This document shows positions 22,089 to 34,679 of a DNA stretch of 64,000 nt, piece by piece. The notes below the pieces were generated by a model. The model made no database searches. It was given only the letters and a program-made list of their open reading frames with translations, and was not told the origin of the DNA. The DNA lies in NCBI RefSeq assembly GCF_030867095.1, contig NC_081825.1:263324954-263388953 (forward strand), in the 5' to 3' direction. The first letter of the stretch is position 1; the number at the start of each line of letters is the position of its first letter. The translations under genes and the position numbers were made by a program. The DNA comes from Alligator mississippiensis. Lineage: Eukaryota > Chordata > Crocodylia > Alligatoridae.

Positions 22089-25000
22089 ATAGAAGACTCC
22101 AGCTAGGACAATTGCAAAGCTAGTTGTGGAAAGGGTAGTGGATGGCATAAAGGTTTGGCTGATGGGGGCAGTACAGCAAAAAGGTGGTTTACAATGTAAA
22201 ATTCACTTTATGTTCTTTTATTCAGCTCAGTGAGTCAATTGTGCTCTTTCAAGCCCTCTTAGCCCTTTCTCACTGAAATATCCCTGGGTCTAAGATAGAC
22301 TGGTTTTGATCTGACAGTAAGGCATTCAGAGCATGTTTTTTGATGCTGCTGGTTCTGGGGAGACAGAACTATCTTTTGGTTGCCCCTCATTTGGCTGGTG
22401 TTGGGATGGGATCCTTGCTGCTCACCTGCTGATCAAAGTGCTGCTTGCAAGTGGTGATCCACAGTTGAAGAGCCAACTCAGGCCATGTAGAGACAAAGTC
22501 TGAGGTATTGGGGTATTTCTTCTTGGTCTCTTGAAGGCTTAGGACAAGCGTAGTGGCGTCTCAACCTGGCAGGGGAAACACCATGCATCTGTATCCAAGA
22601 AGGCTGTTTTCCTGAAGCACACCCTGGGAGAACTGCTCTTCTGGCGTGGTTCAGTACCCGCCGAGGTGCAGCAGCTTTAAGCCCAGTTTATGGAAATGGA
22701 AATCCCCTCCCTTGCTTGCTCCAAGGGCCATACAGCTAAGGGCAAGCAAAACTTGGGGGTATCTGAACCCCAAGCCTCTCGGCTTGGGCCTGCAAGTAGG
22801 ATGCCCACCAAAGGTTTTGGAAACATCTGAAGCCCCAGGTGCGGGTGGAGGATATTTGCTGGTAGTAGGGCCACTTATGGTTCTGGACACTTGGATTTGG
22901 AATTAGTTTTGGCTAATTTGGCCATGGTTACAAATTAAATTAAAAAAAAATTCTAGCAGGAGCTGCCAGGGAACTTATGACTGAAGATACATTTCTAGAA
23001 TGTGGGGTGGAATGGGCTTAAATAGTGGAGGTATGGCCAGGGGTGGTAGAGGGGTGTCCCAGCCAGGTCCCTAAAGGAGGTTCACTGTCTGAGGCAGCTC
23101 TTGGAGAAGGCAGCACAGTGCTCTGAGGGATACATCAGCACCACTGCACAAGCCATTCACCCTGCAATGAATATAACTCACTTGTTATGTAGCCCTACAA
23201 ACCTGAGGGCATGGCCTCCATGGTTGAGTGACCCAACCCACACTGCAAACTTCTTGCATGGTGGGAAGGTACATTTCAATCAGTTGAGGAGAAACAGTCC
23301 CTTACCTCTGGCAGGTTTCTCAAGTGTAACCAAGGATTTCCTAATCTGGCCTACTAAAGTCTCTGGCTGTTGCACTAACTCTAGTGCAACTCCTCCAGTG
23401 GGAGTGTAGATGGGGCTTAGGAGTTATCGCTGTCCTGTCACTTAGTCTTAGCAGGCCTGATGGGTAGTGGTAAAAATGCATTGTCTGCATTGCTCTGTCT
23501 GCATTGTGGGTGCACCAGTGAACTTGTACCTGAAGAGCAGCAGAGGCACCCAGTGTCAGTAGATAGCTTGTTGGTGATTTAGGACAGCCATTTTCAGCCT
23601 TGGCTTTGTCCTAGTGCGCAGATCCTTCGTCTGCTACTTGGACTGCAGGCCAGGAAATTAGGCTGGGGTTGACACTGCTTCACTATGAGACTTCAGAGAA
23701 AGTCCTTTCCCTTAGGACCTCACTTTTTCTCCCTTGGCAGGGGAGACTACAGCATTGGCCATCCTTCCCTGGCAGATGTCTGGGCTAATCTGTTCATGCA
23801 TTCAGGGCCCTTTACAGACAAACAACACTGAGATTTTTTCCCCATTCCCCCCAAAATGGGATGAAGAGGGAACTGCTGTGTCATGGCTGCAAAGTAAACA
23901 GCTCCAAAGGGCTGAAATCTAGTAACCAATGCACCATGGGATTAACCTGCTGCAGGAGTGGGGAGATGAGTTTATTCCTGCTTCCATGTTGCAGTCAGAA
24001 AGAGACAAACCAAAAAAATGGACAGAGCAGGACACACCAGCAATGTTCATACCTGTCTTGGGGCATCATGTGTGCAAGACAGAACGTGCATGAGGATGTG
24101 CTGAGTGTCTGTTGTTTGTGTGATGGTGATAGGTGTGTATGGTAAACATAGCATGTTGTGCAACCTTGTTGCTCATGGTAGGTATGTTGGGAATATAGGT
24201 TGTATAACGTGGTCAGGGGAAATGTGTGTTGCACAGTATATTTTGCCTGAATACGTGTAGTATGTGAAGTGTTTGTTGTGTACACAGGTATGTGCAGTGC
24301 ACTGCTGTGTTGCACACTAGAGGGTTATGCATGCTGTATAGAGTGTACTTGTGTGTGCATCGTGGATGTGGTTTGTGCGGTAGTGCGCTGCATGTGTTGG
24401 ACAGGAGGCAGCTGTGCTGGGAATGTCTGTATATAACAAAACAAGAGGATATTTTTCAGTTAAATGAGGCAAATCATCACCATGGCAACTCTGCTCTCTG
24501 CTTCCCACCAGATGCCATGTTCATGTAACTGAAAGTCCTGGTCCCATCTCCACTTCAAAGGATGTTGGCTGCCTATGCTGGACTGGAGATGGGGGCGGGG
24601 AGGGCACATCAAGGTCTGTCAAGAGGGAGATTCTCCAGTGTTCTCCGTGCAAAGCAGTCACTGGGATCTTCAGGGTGGAGCCACACACAACATGATGGGC
24701 CAAGGGGCCACATGCTGCCGTCTCCAATAGGAACTTGGAAGGGCTGCACTGTCTAGGAGCCTGAGCAACCATGTCGCACTCCTAAAATATTCTGGTTCCA
24801 CTCAACTCTGCAGAGACAACACTAGCTACAGCCTGTGCTGCAGAACCCATGCTCCAAGGCTAGATGGATAAGGTGCTGAGTGATTGATGCTGGCCCCAGG
24901 GCCAGACTGCTCTATAACATAATGCACCACTATAATCCACATCATGCAGCACCTTGTTCTCCCTCTCCTACAATACTAGGTTAGGGTTGTACCATGCTTA

Positions 25001-25574
25001 ACCACAAGTAGAGGGGATATTTCAATGATCTCTTTTCCTGCTTGACCTTGCTCCTTACACCATCATTCCCTGAGGCCACCTCTGTTCCCTTTCAAGATAT
25101 GTACATTTTATTACACTGCTCTAAGGACATCTTTGTCCTTTCCCACCCATCAGTGCAAACTTCATCCCAGCCTACTGCTGGGACAGTGATGACATAAGAA
25201 GCACAAAACCCATTTCAGAAGGCTGAGGTATCCCTTCTAGTCACTCTGTTAAACAAGTGCTCCCAACTATTCATGCTCATTACAGAGGCTGTTATAATTT
25301 TCTCTTTCCTGAAAATCTTCCTGTGGTTTCAGCTCCAAAGAAATTATTGTATATTGTTGCCACAAGCATCCAAAAGAATGCCAAGAGCTTTGGCAACAGA
25401 GCAAAGCATACCTTTTTGGCTACAGGGCAAAGGCAGACAGCTGCCCTTATCTTACAGGAGATGAAAGAAGAAAATACAGTGGCTTGGAGTCTCCTTTGCT
25501 TGCTACCTAAACAGCTGTTTGGCATGTTACTGTGTAGCTAAAACACTTTATGTATTCTACTCCAGAAAGGGCTG
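22089..25574. other. Intergenic, no gene recognised
   Basis: No coding region, RNA gene or clear mobile element is supported. Bases about 24090-24410 are a degenerate TG-rich stretch. The rest is ordinary in composition. Confidence 0.4.
24090..24410. repeat. Degenerate TG/GT-rich tract
   Basis: The stretch is dominated by TGTGT, TGTTG and GTATG words on the plus strand, with few C residues. It looks like an old expanded (TG)n or minisatellite-like repeat that has decayed. No period could be fixed by eye. Confidence 0.4.
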
Positions 25575-26060
25575 CATTTCAGTAGCAGGTAAAGGGGCAG
25601 GGGGAAGCATCTTGATGCCCATCTTGCTGGAGTAATCTGCTGATCCCAGCAGTCTTTTCTGCCCAAATCCAGTGGGGCTGGACCCAATGATCTGTAACAT
25701 GGGCAACTGGTGCCACCTTAGTCAGGGGAGGCATGTGCCCCCTCAGCGACTGGATTGGGGGCATCCCTCCATGGCCAATCTTGCTGACAGGGTGGGGTGG
25801 GGGGGGGGCCCTACCCCCATGGCAAAACTCACCAACTGGGACGTGGCCGCAGAGCTACATCCAGTACTTGCACTCCCCAGCTGACACTCGCAGGGGGGGC
25901 ATCGGCACTCCTGCCTGCCCCCCTGCCCATCGCCTAAGTGGGGAGTGCAGCTGGTCAAGGGTGCACCAGTACACTCAGGGGGTGCATGTGCACCCCCGAC
26001 GCATTGCCACTGATCTGTAAGGTCCCTTCCAGCCCTTAACAACTACAAAACTATGGATCC
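25575..26060 (+). mobile_element. CR1-like LINE 3' tail fragment, split by a hAT-like element
   Basis: CCAGTGGGGCTGGACCCAATGATCTGTAA (25669-25697), continuing after the insertion with GGTCCCTTCCAGCCC and a CTACAAAACTATGGATCC terminus (26021-26060), is a CR1-type 3' end. The intervening bases belong to the insertion. Confidence 0.7.
25698..26012. mobile_element. 315-bp hAT-like non-autonomous element
   Basis: A perfect 8-bp duplication ATCTGTAA (25690-25697 and 26013-26020) flanks it and fits nTnnnnAn. The ends are CATGGGCAACTGGTGCC and, inverted from the right, CAGTGGCAATGCGTCGG. Internally it is C-rich, with a GGGGTGCATGTGCACCCC palindrome near the right end. Removing it restores a continuous CR1 tail. 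Confidence 0.82.
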
Positions 26061-27730
26061 CTATTGATACATGGAAGTTTTCTAACTTACAGACATGGAA
26101 ACTTGTTGTGGACTTTTTGGAAGACACCCCCAACCAGAGATTGTTCAATATCTCCTAGCCACTAATTGAAAGTATTTCCAGTGGTGCTTGAGAAAATAGC
26201 AGTACAAATGATGCATTTCACCTCGCATTAATAATGCATTCTTTGTAAAATGAGCCCTCAGTAATATACTCATAGTTGAGCTGTGATTCCTATTCACTAA
26301 AACTCGACTAATTTCATCTGCTAATTTAATCTCTCCTGCTTTCTGCCTTTATGGTGCACAGGGCAGAATGAAAATTCAGGGATGAGTTGGACTTTTAATA
26401 TAAATCTCTGGACATCTGTTGGCCTTTTGTTGCTTAATTTATTCCAAATGGGGCCAAAAACATGCCTCTCCTGGTCCCAAATCACCTGCACCTACTTAAC
26501 ACTACTTATTGAGTAAATTCACAGTAAGACTGGCCAGGGAAAAGTGGGGGCAGTTATAGAAACACTAATCATGAGGCAACAGCTGCTGCTCCTGAACAAT
26601 ACTGGTATGGAGAGTGTGAAGGGTCATGGGTGAAGTTGTGCTCGTCTATCCTGCTAAAGGACATTTCCCCATCTTGTGCCAGATCCAGTGGAATTAAGAC
26701 AAGGCCACCTTCAGGACTTTAGGGAAGAACCATTAAGGTTATGCTTCTCCTTTGAGAGTTTATATTGGTGTCTCCCTTTCCTCCATCTTCTCTACCTAAG
26801 ACTAAAGCCCCCTTCGCTCTCTGATCTGACAGCAGTAGATTCCATAGCCCTATACTACACTGGAGTCTGCTGTATAAAAACCAGGAAAGCCTGCAAACAG
26901 GAGTCTGCAAAGAGGAGGCTCTGTGGTTCTAACTCTAACTTAAGTTAAGGCTGTAGGATAAGATCATAAGTTCTGAGGAGAGACTGGTCTGGTACAGTCT
27001 TGGCCTGGATTCCCCCAGGGCTGTAGGGGACAGCAGGTGGTCTTGGGGAGTCACACCTGGAACTACCGCTGTATTTGCCCCTCTTCCTCATCTCATGTCC
27101 CAAGACTGACAGATAAAGAGTACAGAGGCCTCTAAAACTCTTCTGAGCAGTAAGTAGCACATGAGCATCTTGAACATAACTCCATCAACATAAGAACTAA
27201 GGAGAAGGGGAGACTGCTAGCACAGCAAAGGCTACAGCCTTTTTTTGTGTTGCCTAAATCTGATATGCATCAAATAAGACCTTCACCTGTAAGCCTCAGC
27301 ATCCTTACTACTACATGCCTCTGGGTTGTCAACCACAGGGACAGCCTGTTGTAGTTAACTGTTTTCCTGCTGCTGGAAAAAAGACAGAAAAAATAGTCTT
27401 CTTGCTGCCACAGAAATCTCTTTGCTGCCATCCATTGCACTTCACCAAGGGATATCAATGGTGGAGGTTTCATGGCAACATATTAGCTGTTAATACAGAG
27501 TGGGTTCAGCCTGTTTATGGCTCAGTATGCTGACTGGGATGGGGAAAGCCATACCTGGAATAGCTCTCAGCCAGCAAAGTAGGACAGGCAGAGCAGGGCC
27601 TGACCTGTTCTTTTTCTTCTAGGAATGATGGGACCCAGAACACAGAAAGCAAAGATGAAAAGACTTGTCAGTTCCTAGCTTGATGACCATAGCCAATGCA
27701 GAATTGTTTCACCCTGTCTGCTTTCCTGAA
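26061..27730. other. Intergenic, no gene recognised
   Basis: I see no supported gene or delimited repeat. Short open frames here have no recognisable similarity. Confidence 0.4.
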
Positions 27731-27919
27731 CTTTGAGGTATTGGGCTAACGGAAACCTGGTGGGATTCATCCCATGACTGGGCGGTACATATTGAGGGCT
27801 ATAGATTGTACAGAAAGGACAGGGTGGGGAAGAAAGGGGGAGGGGTTGCGCTCTATGTTAGTTAGCAATATACGTCAACCCTCATCAAGACAGAATCCGA
27901 GGATGAGGAAGTAGAAGAA

Positions 27920-28609
27920 TTGTGGGTTAGGCTACTTGGGGGTCAAGAAGAAAGGGATTTGGTGGTAGGGGTCTGCTACAGACCCCCACATCAAGGGGAA
28001 GAAAGAGATTTGGGACTCCTGAGGCAACTCTCGGAGACCATAAAAGCTAAAGAGGCGGTAGCCATGGGGGACATAAACTACCCGGACATCTGCTGGGAGA
28101 CGCAGACAGCAAAGTCCCACCGCTCACGCAGGTTTCTAACCTGTGTACAGGACCTCCACCTGACACAGGAGGTGCATGGTCCCACTAGGGGGAATGCCAT
28201 ACTGGATCTGGTATTGGCAACGGGAGATGACATGGTAGCGGACCTCCAGATCGGTAACCATCTGGGGGACAGTGATCACCTAATAATAGAATACACCATA
28301 AGACGGCGAGTGGGTAAGGTAACTAGTAGGGTGAAAGTGCTAGACTTTAGGAAAGCTGATTTCAATGAACTCAGGCAATTAGTCAACGATGCACTGCAGA
28401 GTAGGAGATTTGAAGAAATGGAAGCCCAAGAAGGGTGGCTGTGCCTTAAGGAAACAATCCTTCGGGCACAAAGCAAGACGATCCCCGAGCGAGGCAAAAG
28501 AGGGAAAGGGGCCAGGAGGCTTCCTTGGCTGACCAGAGAAATCCAGGGCAGCCTAAGGGACAAAAGGGGAGCACATAAAAAGTGGAAACGGAGAGATCAC
28601 CAAAGATGA
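27920..28609 (+). pseudogene. CR1 ORF2, apurinic-like endonuclease part
   Basis: The frame carries the exonuclease-endonuclease-phosphatase fold motifs of CR1: VGVCYRPPH, MGDINYPDICW, ILDLVLATGDDM and LGDSDHLIIEY. The terminal SDH catalytic motif is retained. The N-terminal catalytic region is missing by 5' truncation or lies in unopened sequence from 27731. The frame ends in KRRDHQR after a 2-base deletion, which shifts it away from the reverse transcriptase frame. Confidence 0.88.
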
Positions 28610-28664
28610 ATATACCTCCTCTGCTCGTGCTTGCAGGGAGGCAGTTAGACGGGCCAAAGCTACC

Positions 28665-30263
28665 ATGAAGCTGAGGATGGCAACCCAAGTAAAAGACAAC
28701 AAGAAATTGTTTTTTAGATATATAGGGAGTAAAAGGAAGGCCCAGGGAGGAATAGGACCCCTGCTAAATGGGCAGAAACAATTGGTGACAGACAGGGGGG
28801 ACAAGGCTGAACTCCTCAACAAGTTCTTTGCCTCAGTGTTCCTAAGTGAGGGGCAGGACAAGTCTCTCACTGGGGTTGTAGAGAGGCAGCAGCAAGGCGC
28901 CAGACTTCCATGCGTAGACCCTGAGGTGGTGCAGAGTCACTTGGAAGAACTGGATGCCTTTAAGTCGGCAGGCCCGGATGAGCTCCATCCGAGGGTGCTG
29001 AAGACACTGGCCGACATCATTGCAGAGCCACTGGCAGGAATATTTGAACGCTCGTGGCGCACGGGCCAAGTCCTGGAGGACTGGAAAAGGGCCAACGTGG
29101 TCCCCATTTTCAAGAAGGGGAGGAAGGAGGACCCAGGCACCTATAGGCCAGTCAGTCTCACCTCCATCCTTGGCAAAATCTTTGAAAAAATTATCAAGGC
29201 TCACATTTGTGAGAGCCCAGCAGGACAAATTATGCTGAGGGGAAATCAGCACGGGTTCGTGGCAGGCAGATCGTGCCTGACCAATCTAGTCTCTTTCTAT
29301 GACCAGGTTACAAAACGCCTGGACACAGGAGTAGAGGTGGATGTCGTATACTTAGACTTCAGGAAGGCCTTTGATACGGTATCCCACCCCATACTGGTGA
29401 ACAAGTTAAGGGGTTGTGACTTGGATGACTACACAGTCCGGTGGGTGGCGAATTGGCTGGAGGGTCGCACCCAGAGAGTCGTGGTGGATGGGTCGGTTTC
29501 GACCTGGAAGGGTGTGGGCAGTGGGGTCCCGCAGGGTTCGGTCCTTGGACCGATACTCTTTAATGTCTTCATCAGTGACTTGGACGAGGGAGTCAAATGT
29601 ACTCTGTCCAAGTTTGCGGATGACACAAAGCTATGGGGGGATGTAGACACGTCGGAGGGCAGGGAACAGCTGCAAGCAGATCTGGACAGGTTGGACAAGT
29701 GGGCAGAAAACAACAGAATGCAGTTCAACAAGGAGAAATGCAAAGTGCTGCACCTAGGGAGGAAAAATGTCCAGCACACCTACAACCTAGGGAATGACCT
29801 GCTGGGTGGCACAGAGGTGGAAAGGGATCTTGGAGTCCTAGTGGACTCCAAGATGAACATGAGTCGGCAGTGTGACAAAGCCATCAAAAAAGCCAATGGC
29901 ACTTTATCATGCATCAGCAGATGCATGACGAGTAGGTCCAAGGAGGTGATACTTCCCCTCTATCGGGCGCTAGTCAGACCGCAGTTGGAGTACTGCGTGC
30001 AATTCTGGGCACCGCAATTCAAGAGGGATGTGGATAACCTGGAGAGGGTCCAGAGAAGGGCCACTCGTATGGTTAAGGGCCTGCAGACCAAGCCCTACGA
30101 GGAGAGACTAGAGAACCTGGACCTTTTCAGCCTCTGCAAGAGAAGGTTGAGAGGCGACCTTGTGGCTGCCTATAAGTTCATCACGGGGGCACAGAAGGGA
30201 ACTGGTGAGTTTTATTCACCAAGGCACCCCCGGGGGTTACAAGAAATAATGGCCACAATCTAG
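28665..30263 (+). pseudogene. CR1 ORF2, reverse transcriptase part
   Basis: This 532-residue frame holds an essentially complete reverse transcriptase. In order it shows [65 protein letters not shown] and the catalytic FADDTKLWG. The C-terminal region has RRATRMVKGLQTKPYEERL and RLRGDLVAAYKFITG. A 1-base deletion near 30210 shifts the last ~40 residues. The Asp-Asp pair is intact, unlike the copy at 13158. Confidence 0.92.
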
Positions 30264-30477
30264 CAGACAGCGGATTTAGATTGGACATCAGGAAGAACTT
30301 CTTCACAGTTCGAGTGGCCAGGGTCTGGAATGGGCTCCCAAGGGGTCTTCAAGAGGAGGTTAGATGAGCATCTAGCTGGGGTCATCTAGACCCAGCACTT
30401 TTTCCTGCTTATGCAGGGGGTCGGACTCGATGATCTATTGAGGTCCCTTCCGACCCTAACATCTATGAATCTATGGG

Positions 30478-31982
30478 CTCTCACCTCTTTATTTTGGGGA
30501 AACTAGTTTGATCAAATATCAGTATCATTAAGCACTTCCTGATGTTCACCTTTATTTTTCCTTTGTTCGGTTCCATTCACACAGCCTCAGAATCTAATGG
30601 TCTGACCTCCCATGAGTTCTTCAAGTGAATTTCCCTCTTAAAAACAAAGCAAACTTTGCAAACCCTACCAAACAACTAAGCCCTTCTTGTGGGCTAATTA
30701 AAGCAGCAGCATGACGTGAAGGATGAGCCTCCCTTTTGGGTTGCATGGTCTGTTCTAGCTTCTCCATCATTTAAAAAATCAATAGCTCTCTCCCATTCTC
30801 CTCCCCCTGATCTTCTCTTCCTCATTATGGTTCTAATTTGCCAGAGCAAAATTACACTCATTTTCCCTCCACCCTAATCAAGACGGCTTTCCATCAAGAC
30901 AAAAAGTTTCTTATCTAAGCCACTAACGTGGAACAAAGACAGAAATGATTGATGAGACGATCAGCTCTAGAAAGCCGAAGACTTCATTTGATTCTCAGTC
31001 CAAGGCAGTAATGCTTCATCCTTCTATGGTTAATGCAAATTAGTAAAGGATTTTAGACCCTTCCAGGCAAATTTAAATGGTATTGTAAGGTGCTGACTTG
31101 AATGAAAGTTGTAAAGTTGTGCTCCCTAATGGCACAAGTATCATTGGGAGTCAGAGACTTCACTTCAACTCAGAGATTTGGACAATGACTTATTGTGCCC
31201 CATCACACATCTGTGTATCATTTCCCTAATGTGCAGCAGAGAGGATGATATTGTCACACCTTTGCAATGTGCTTTGAGATCCTTACTTGAAAGGATAACA
31301 AAAAAAATACTGTTATTAATATTGCCTGGAATCAGCACAGCATGAGCAAGCTTCCCCTTGCTACTCTACTGCCAAAAGTCAAGTCCTGATGGGGAGGAGA
31401 GAGTTCAGTCTTAACAGCCTGGTCAGTCCAGTCAACATGGACACCCATCAGATGGGCAAAGTTCAGAAAGTAAATGGGACAGAAGGGACAGCCACATCAT
31501 ACAGAGGATATGTTATAACAGCAACACCAAGCAAAGTTGGATTTAGGCTGAGGGCACTCTCGCTGGCCCTGTCAACTTGGTCAAATACCCATTAAAACAG
31601 AACTGGAAGGTCTGTTTGCTGTGGTCCATCACTAACCCACTCAGAGAGGAAGCTATTCCTCTGTTCTGCAGAACAGAAAAGCTATGGCAGCCATAAAAGA
31701 AACCCCTTCTCCCTGCAAGTGCTGGAAGCAGTAGCTAGCTTCTCTGACACTTATCTGTGCAGAGGCCCTGGATTTGAATAAGCATAAAGTGTGGCTCCCA
31801 GCCAGAGCCCACGCTTACTTATGAAAGATAAGAATTTAGCAGGTTAACCTGTTCAGAGTGGGCACACACAGGACAGGGTGTACATTTAAAATAGCAGGAA
31901 CTGGGAAGAGAATGTGCTTGTTCAAACTAAACCTATCCACACCATTCCAGACTTCAGATCTGCCTAGACCACGGCTGTCTGA
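30478..31982. other. Intergenic, no gene recognised
   Basis: No coding region is supported. Bases about 31265-31325 (TGTGCTTTGAGATCCTTACT) resemble the 3' part of an ancient LINE or MIR-like repeat. The rest is unique-looking. Confidence 0.4.
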
Positions 31983-31990
31983 CTTATAAG

Positions 31991-32085
31991 CAGGGATCCT
32001 GGTTTTCTCTGATTAAAAATGGCAAATTCTGATTAAAAACCCAAAATCTGTGATAAAAATTAAAGGCCCCCCTCCCCCCACAGTC
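31991..32085. mobile_element. Truncated left end of the 2571-4007 hAT-like family
   Basis: CAGGGATCCTGGTTTTCTCTG followed by AT-rich GATTAAAAATGGCAAATTC and AAATTAAAGGCCCCCC parallels the left end at 2571. No matching right end or duplication was found, so it is a fragment. Confidence 0.6.
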
Positions 32086-32210
32086 TCAACAGCCTTTAAA
32101 TCTCACCTGTGAAATAATTGCTTCATGTTTAGCAACAGTCTAAGTAACTGTAAAAGTCAGAAATAGGAAAGGCTGACTTACACCCCAACCCATTCATTAC
32201 CAGGAAGGGG

Positions 32211-32945
32211 CATAGGCAGTGGAAGTGGGGGGCTAAGAGGGGTTGGCCCCTCCAAATGCAGAGCAGCAATAGGGCTGCAGGCGGCTGCAGCAGGGGTGAG
32301 GGAGGACCTGGGGCTGGGGCAGGTGCTGCACAGCCAGCAGGGCACGGGATTGAGCTGCGAGCAGCTCATCCGGCAGAAGCAGCTCCCTCCACTATGCGTA
32401 CCCCAGGAAGGTATGTGCCCCCAGATCTGCATGGGGTGGGCTGTGGCCTGCACCAGGCTCTTCCTGGCAGGGGACTGGGCTGGGCTGGGCTGCACTTGGA
32501 GCAGGTGGCGGTGGCACTGGGAGGGAGGCTGGGGGGGCGGGGGGGGACGGGTAGCTGCAGCCACCCCAAAATTTACTGTATCCCCCTGTAGTCTGCCTCC
32601 TAGTGCTGCCGCTGCCTGCCCAGAGCGTAGCATGGCCCAAACCCTACCACCCCCCGACCTGGAAGAGCCTGGCACAACTTCAGCCCGTTTGCCTCACATG
32701 CAGATCTGGGGGCACATGCCTCCTGTGCCCTCCCAGGGTGTGCACAGTGGCACCAGGCGTCCCTTGGACAAGCCACTCATGGCTCTGTCCCATGCCCACC
32801 CCAGCTGTGCAGGGCCTGCTCCTGCCCCAGCCCCACTCCCTCCCCCTGCCCTTTCTCCCAGACTTACCTCCGGGGGGGGGGGGGGTATGTACACATGCGC
32901 GTGTGTGCTCAGCCCCCCCAATAATTGTTTCTCCTTCTGCCTATG
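32211..32945. mobile_element. 735-bp hAT-like non-autonomous element, GC-rich
   Basis: The ends are CATAGGCAGTGGAAGTGGGG and, inverted from the right, CATAGGCAGAAGGAGAAAC. Flanks GGAAGGGG (32203-32210) and GGAAGGGA (32946-32953) differ at one base. The interior contains C- and G-runs and CAGGCAGCTGC-like repeats. Long open frames in it are low-complexity. It shares the CATAGGC start with the element at 39873. Confidence 0.7.
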
Positions 32946-32953
32946 GGAAGGGA

Positions 32954-33924
32954 CCACACCAGCAAGGCTTACTACAGTTAGCCAGGTCTAGTATTCTTTG
33001 TTCACTCAGCAGATAAAAGCAGGAGAAACTTTTGTGGCACTCGCTTGTGGAGGCCTCTTGGATTTAAACCCATCCCTAGGCTGTTTAAAGCAGAACATCC
33101 TTCCACCCTCAGGGGTTATGAATTTTTGCATCTTGAGCCTATAACTGGCCTTGGGGTCTTTCCTCAAAAGGATCAGTGGTAATACTGGGAGCATTAGGGG
33201 AAAAAACAGAGCACTAAAAGGACTGAAGAACAAGAAACATAGATATGGAACAACACAGTTCACAGGAGAGTGCCCACCTTCATGGTGCCTAGTGAGCTGT
33301 ACTTCACGCTTTACACAGCAAGAATCTCACCCCTCAGATACCATTATGATATTTTTCTTCTGGGACTTATTCAGATATTAAACATTACATTTGGAGCCAG
33401 CCACACTATGGCATACGTCCATGGCAGTATCAGTTCTCCCAAAACTGAACTGTTGGGTACACTGAAGACTAGGACATTAGGGGAACATTTCTGATGTAGG
33501 ATGATAGCAGCTGGAGATGGAAAACCTCCACTTCATTACATTACCCAACAAATTCCAAAGGAGCTCACCAATGATGATATTCTGAGGTACTATCCCCACA
33601 GACAGACAGATCCTGGTCTGAAGAGTTCTAAGAAATAAATAGGTCACCACTCCTACACTGAGAAGATACCAAACCCATATTAGAGTTGGGCTCAGCCAAG
33701 AGGCATCTAAATCAGTACCTCTGTGGTATTGCCCCAAAACCCCCAACCAGCACATCAAATGGCCCTGCAGAACTCCACAGGGTTCCTTCCCCACAGATGT
33801 CATATGGTAGTTGATCTGAAGAAGTCAGGAGACAGCAAGAGGGATATGGTAGCATTAACGACACAGCAAAATAACTAAACAGAAAAAAAGAAACAAACCC
33901 TCCAAGATCGATAGGAATCTTTAA
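32954..33924. other. Flank downstream of ALKBH1, no gene recognised
   Basis: I see no second gene, and no exon of the neighbour expected from mammalian gene order (SPTLC2). Confidence 0.4.
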
Positions 33925-33941
33925 TTTAAAAACAGAGTAAG

Positions 33942-33947
33942 TTTATT
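33942..33947 (-). terminator. Candidate ALKBH1 polyadenylation signal
   Basis: AATAAA on the minus strand lies about 1.05 kb past the stop codon, with an ATTAAA about 22 bases further on. No earlier AATAAA was found between it and the stop. No transcript evidence is available. Confidence 0.45.
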
Positions 33948-34679
33948 CATGGGGAAAGCATGACAAAATACCCCTGGGATAGAGCGTGGCACTCCAACAA
34001 TTAAAACTGCATTAAAAAGCAGATAGGAACGTCTGAGTCCTAAAGAGGATGGGCACAAAAGCCAGTGTTTTCCTTATTTAGTTTCAATATATTTACTTTT
34101 TGGGCAACAGAGATAGTCTCTGATTAATTTCTTTTTTAGGTACTTCATTTACAACTTCATTGTTTCAGATTTAAATTATTCTCCTCACTCTGCTCCTTAA
34201 AAAAGCCAGGCTGGGATTGCAGGACTGCATTTCTGTGGGCAACTAAAAGGACCAGTTCCAAAGTAGAGAGCTTCCATCACATGAGGAGTGGGGACAGGAA
34301 ACTTGAACAGAAGTCTCCAGATCATCTAGGAAAGCTGTTGCTCCTAATTATTTTGCTCTAGCCCCATTCATGAGCTTAGTCTCTGATAGTATGGAGGGCA
34401 GAACTGCAGCTGACTTAACTCTGTAATTGGTGTCATTCTGCCTTCTGCAGAAGACTGTTCAAGACAGTACTTTGTATAGGAGATGGCCCCACACTTAATG
34501 TGCTGAAAGTAGATATCTTCTTCAGGGGCCTGTTTTCATTTAGTCCTAAAGAGCCAGCAGCAAACTTCAGAAGGGCTTTTCCAACCCAAGAACCAACTTC
34601 AACATACAAGCAATCACTCTCTTGTCTGTGCTGGCACCTGCTACCCACAGACGCCACGGCATTTATAAACATTAAGAAA

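Larger units (their letters stand above)
27731..30477 (+). mobile_element. Long CR1 LINE with endonuclease, RT and 3' end
   Basis: It starts within the endonuclease coding region and ends in the CR1 3' terminus (AACATCTATGAATCTATGG). It is the longest CR1 copy in the window. Relative to the 13158 copy it has a 2-base loss near 28590, a 1-base loss near 30210 and a ~27-bp loss near 30341. CR1 moves by target-primed reverse transcription; this copy cannot encode an intact protein. Confidence 0.95.

Noticed and set aside
26676..26948. 90-residue frame considered as a small gene
   Set aside because: No recognisable motif, no splice or promoter context, and length expected by chance.
33477..33803. 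108-residue minus-strand frame with hydrophobic segments downstream of ALKBH1
   Set aside because: No family recognised and it lies past the putative poly(A) site; hydrophobic runs alone do not support a gene.
1..34000. Exons of SPTLC2, the neighbour expected from mammalian gene order
   Set aside because: No frame with its conserved motifs was found; the region appears intergenic.
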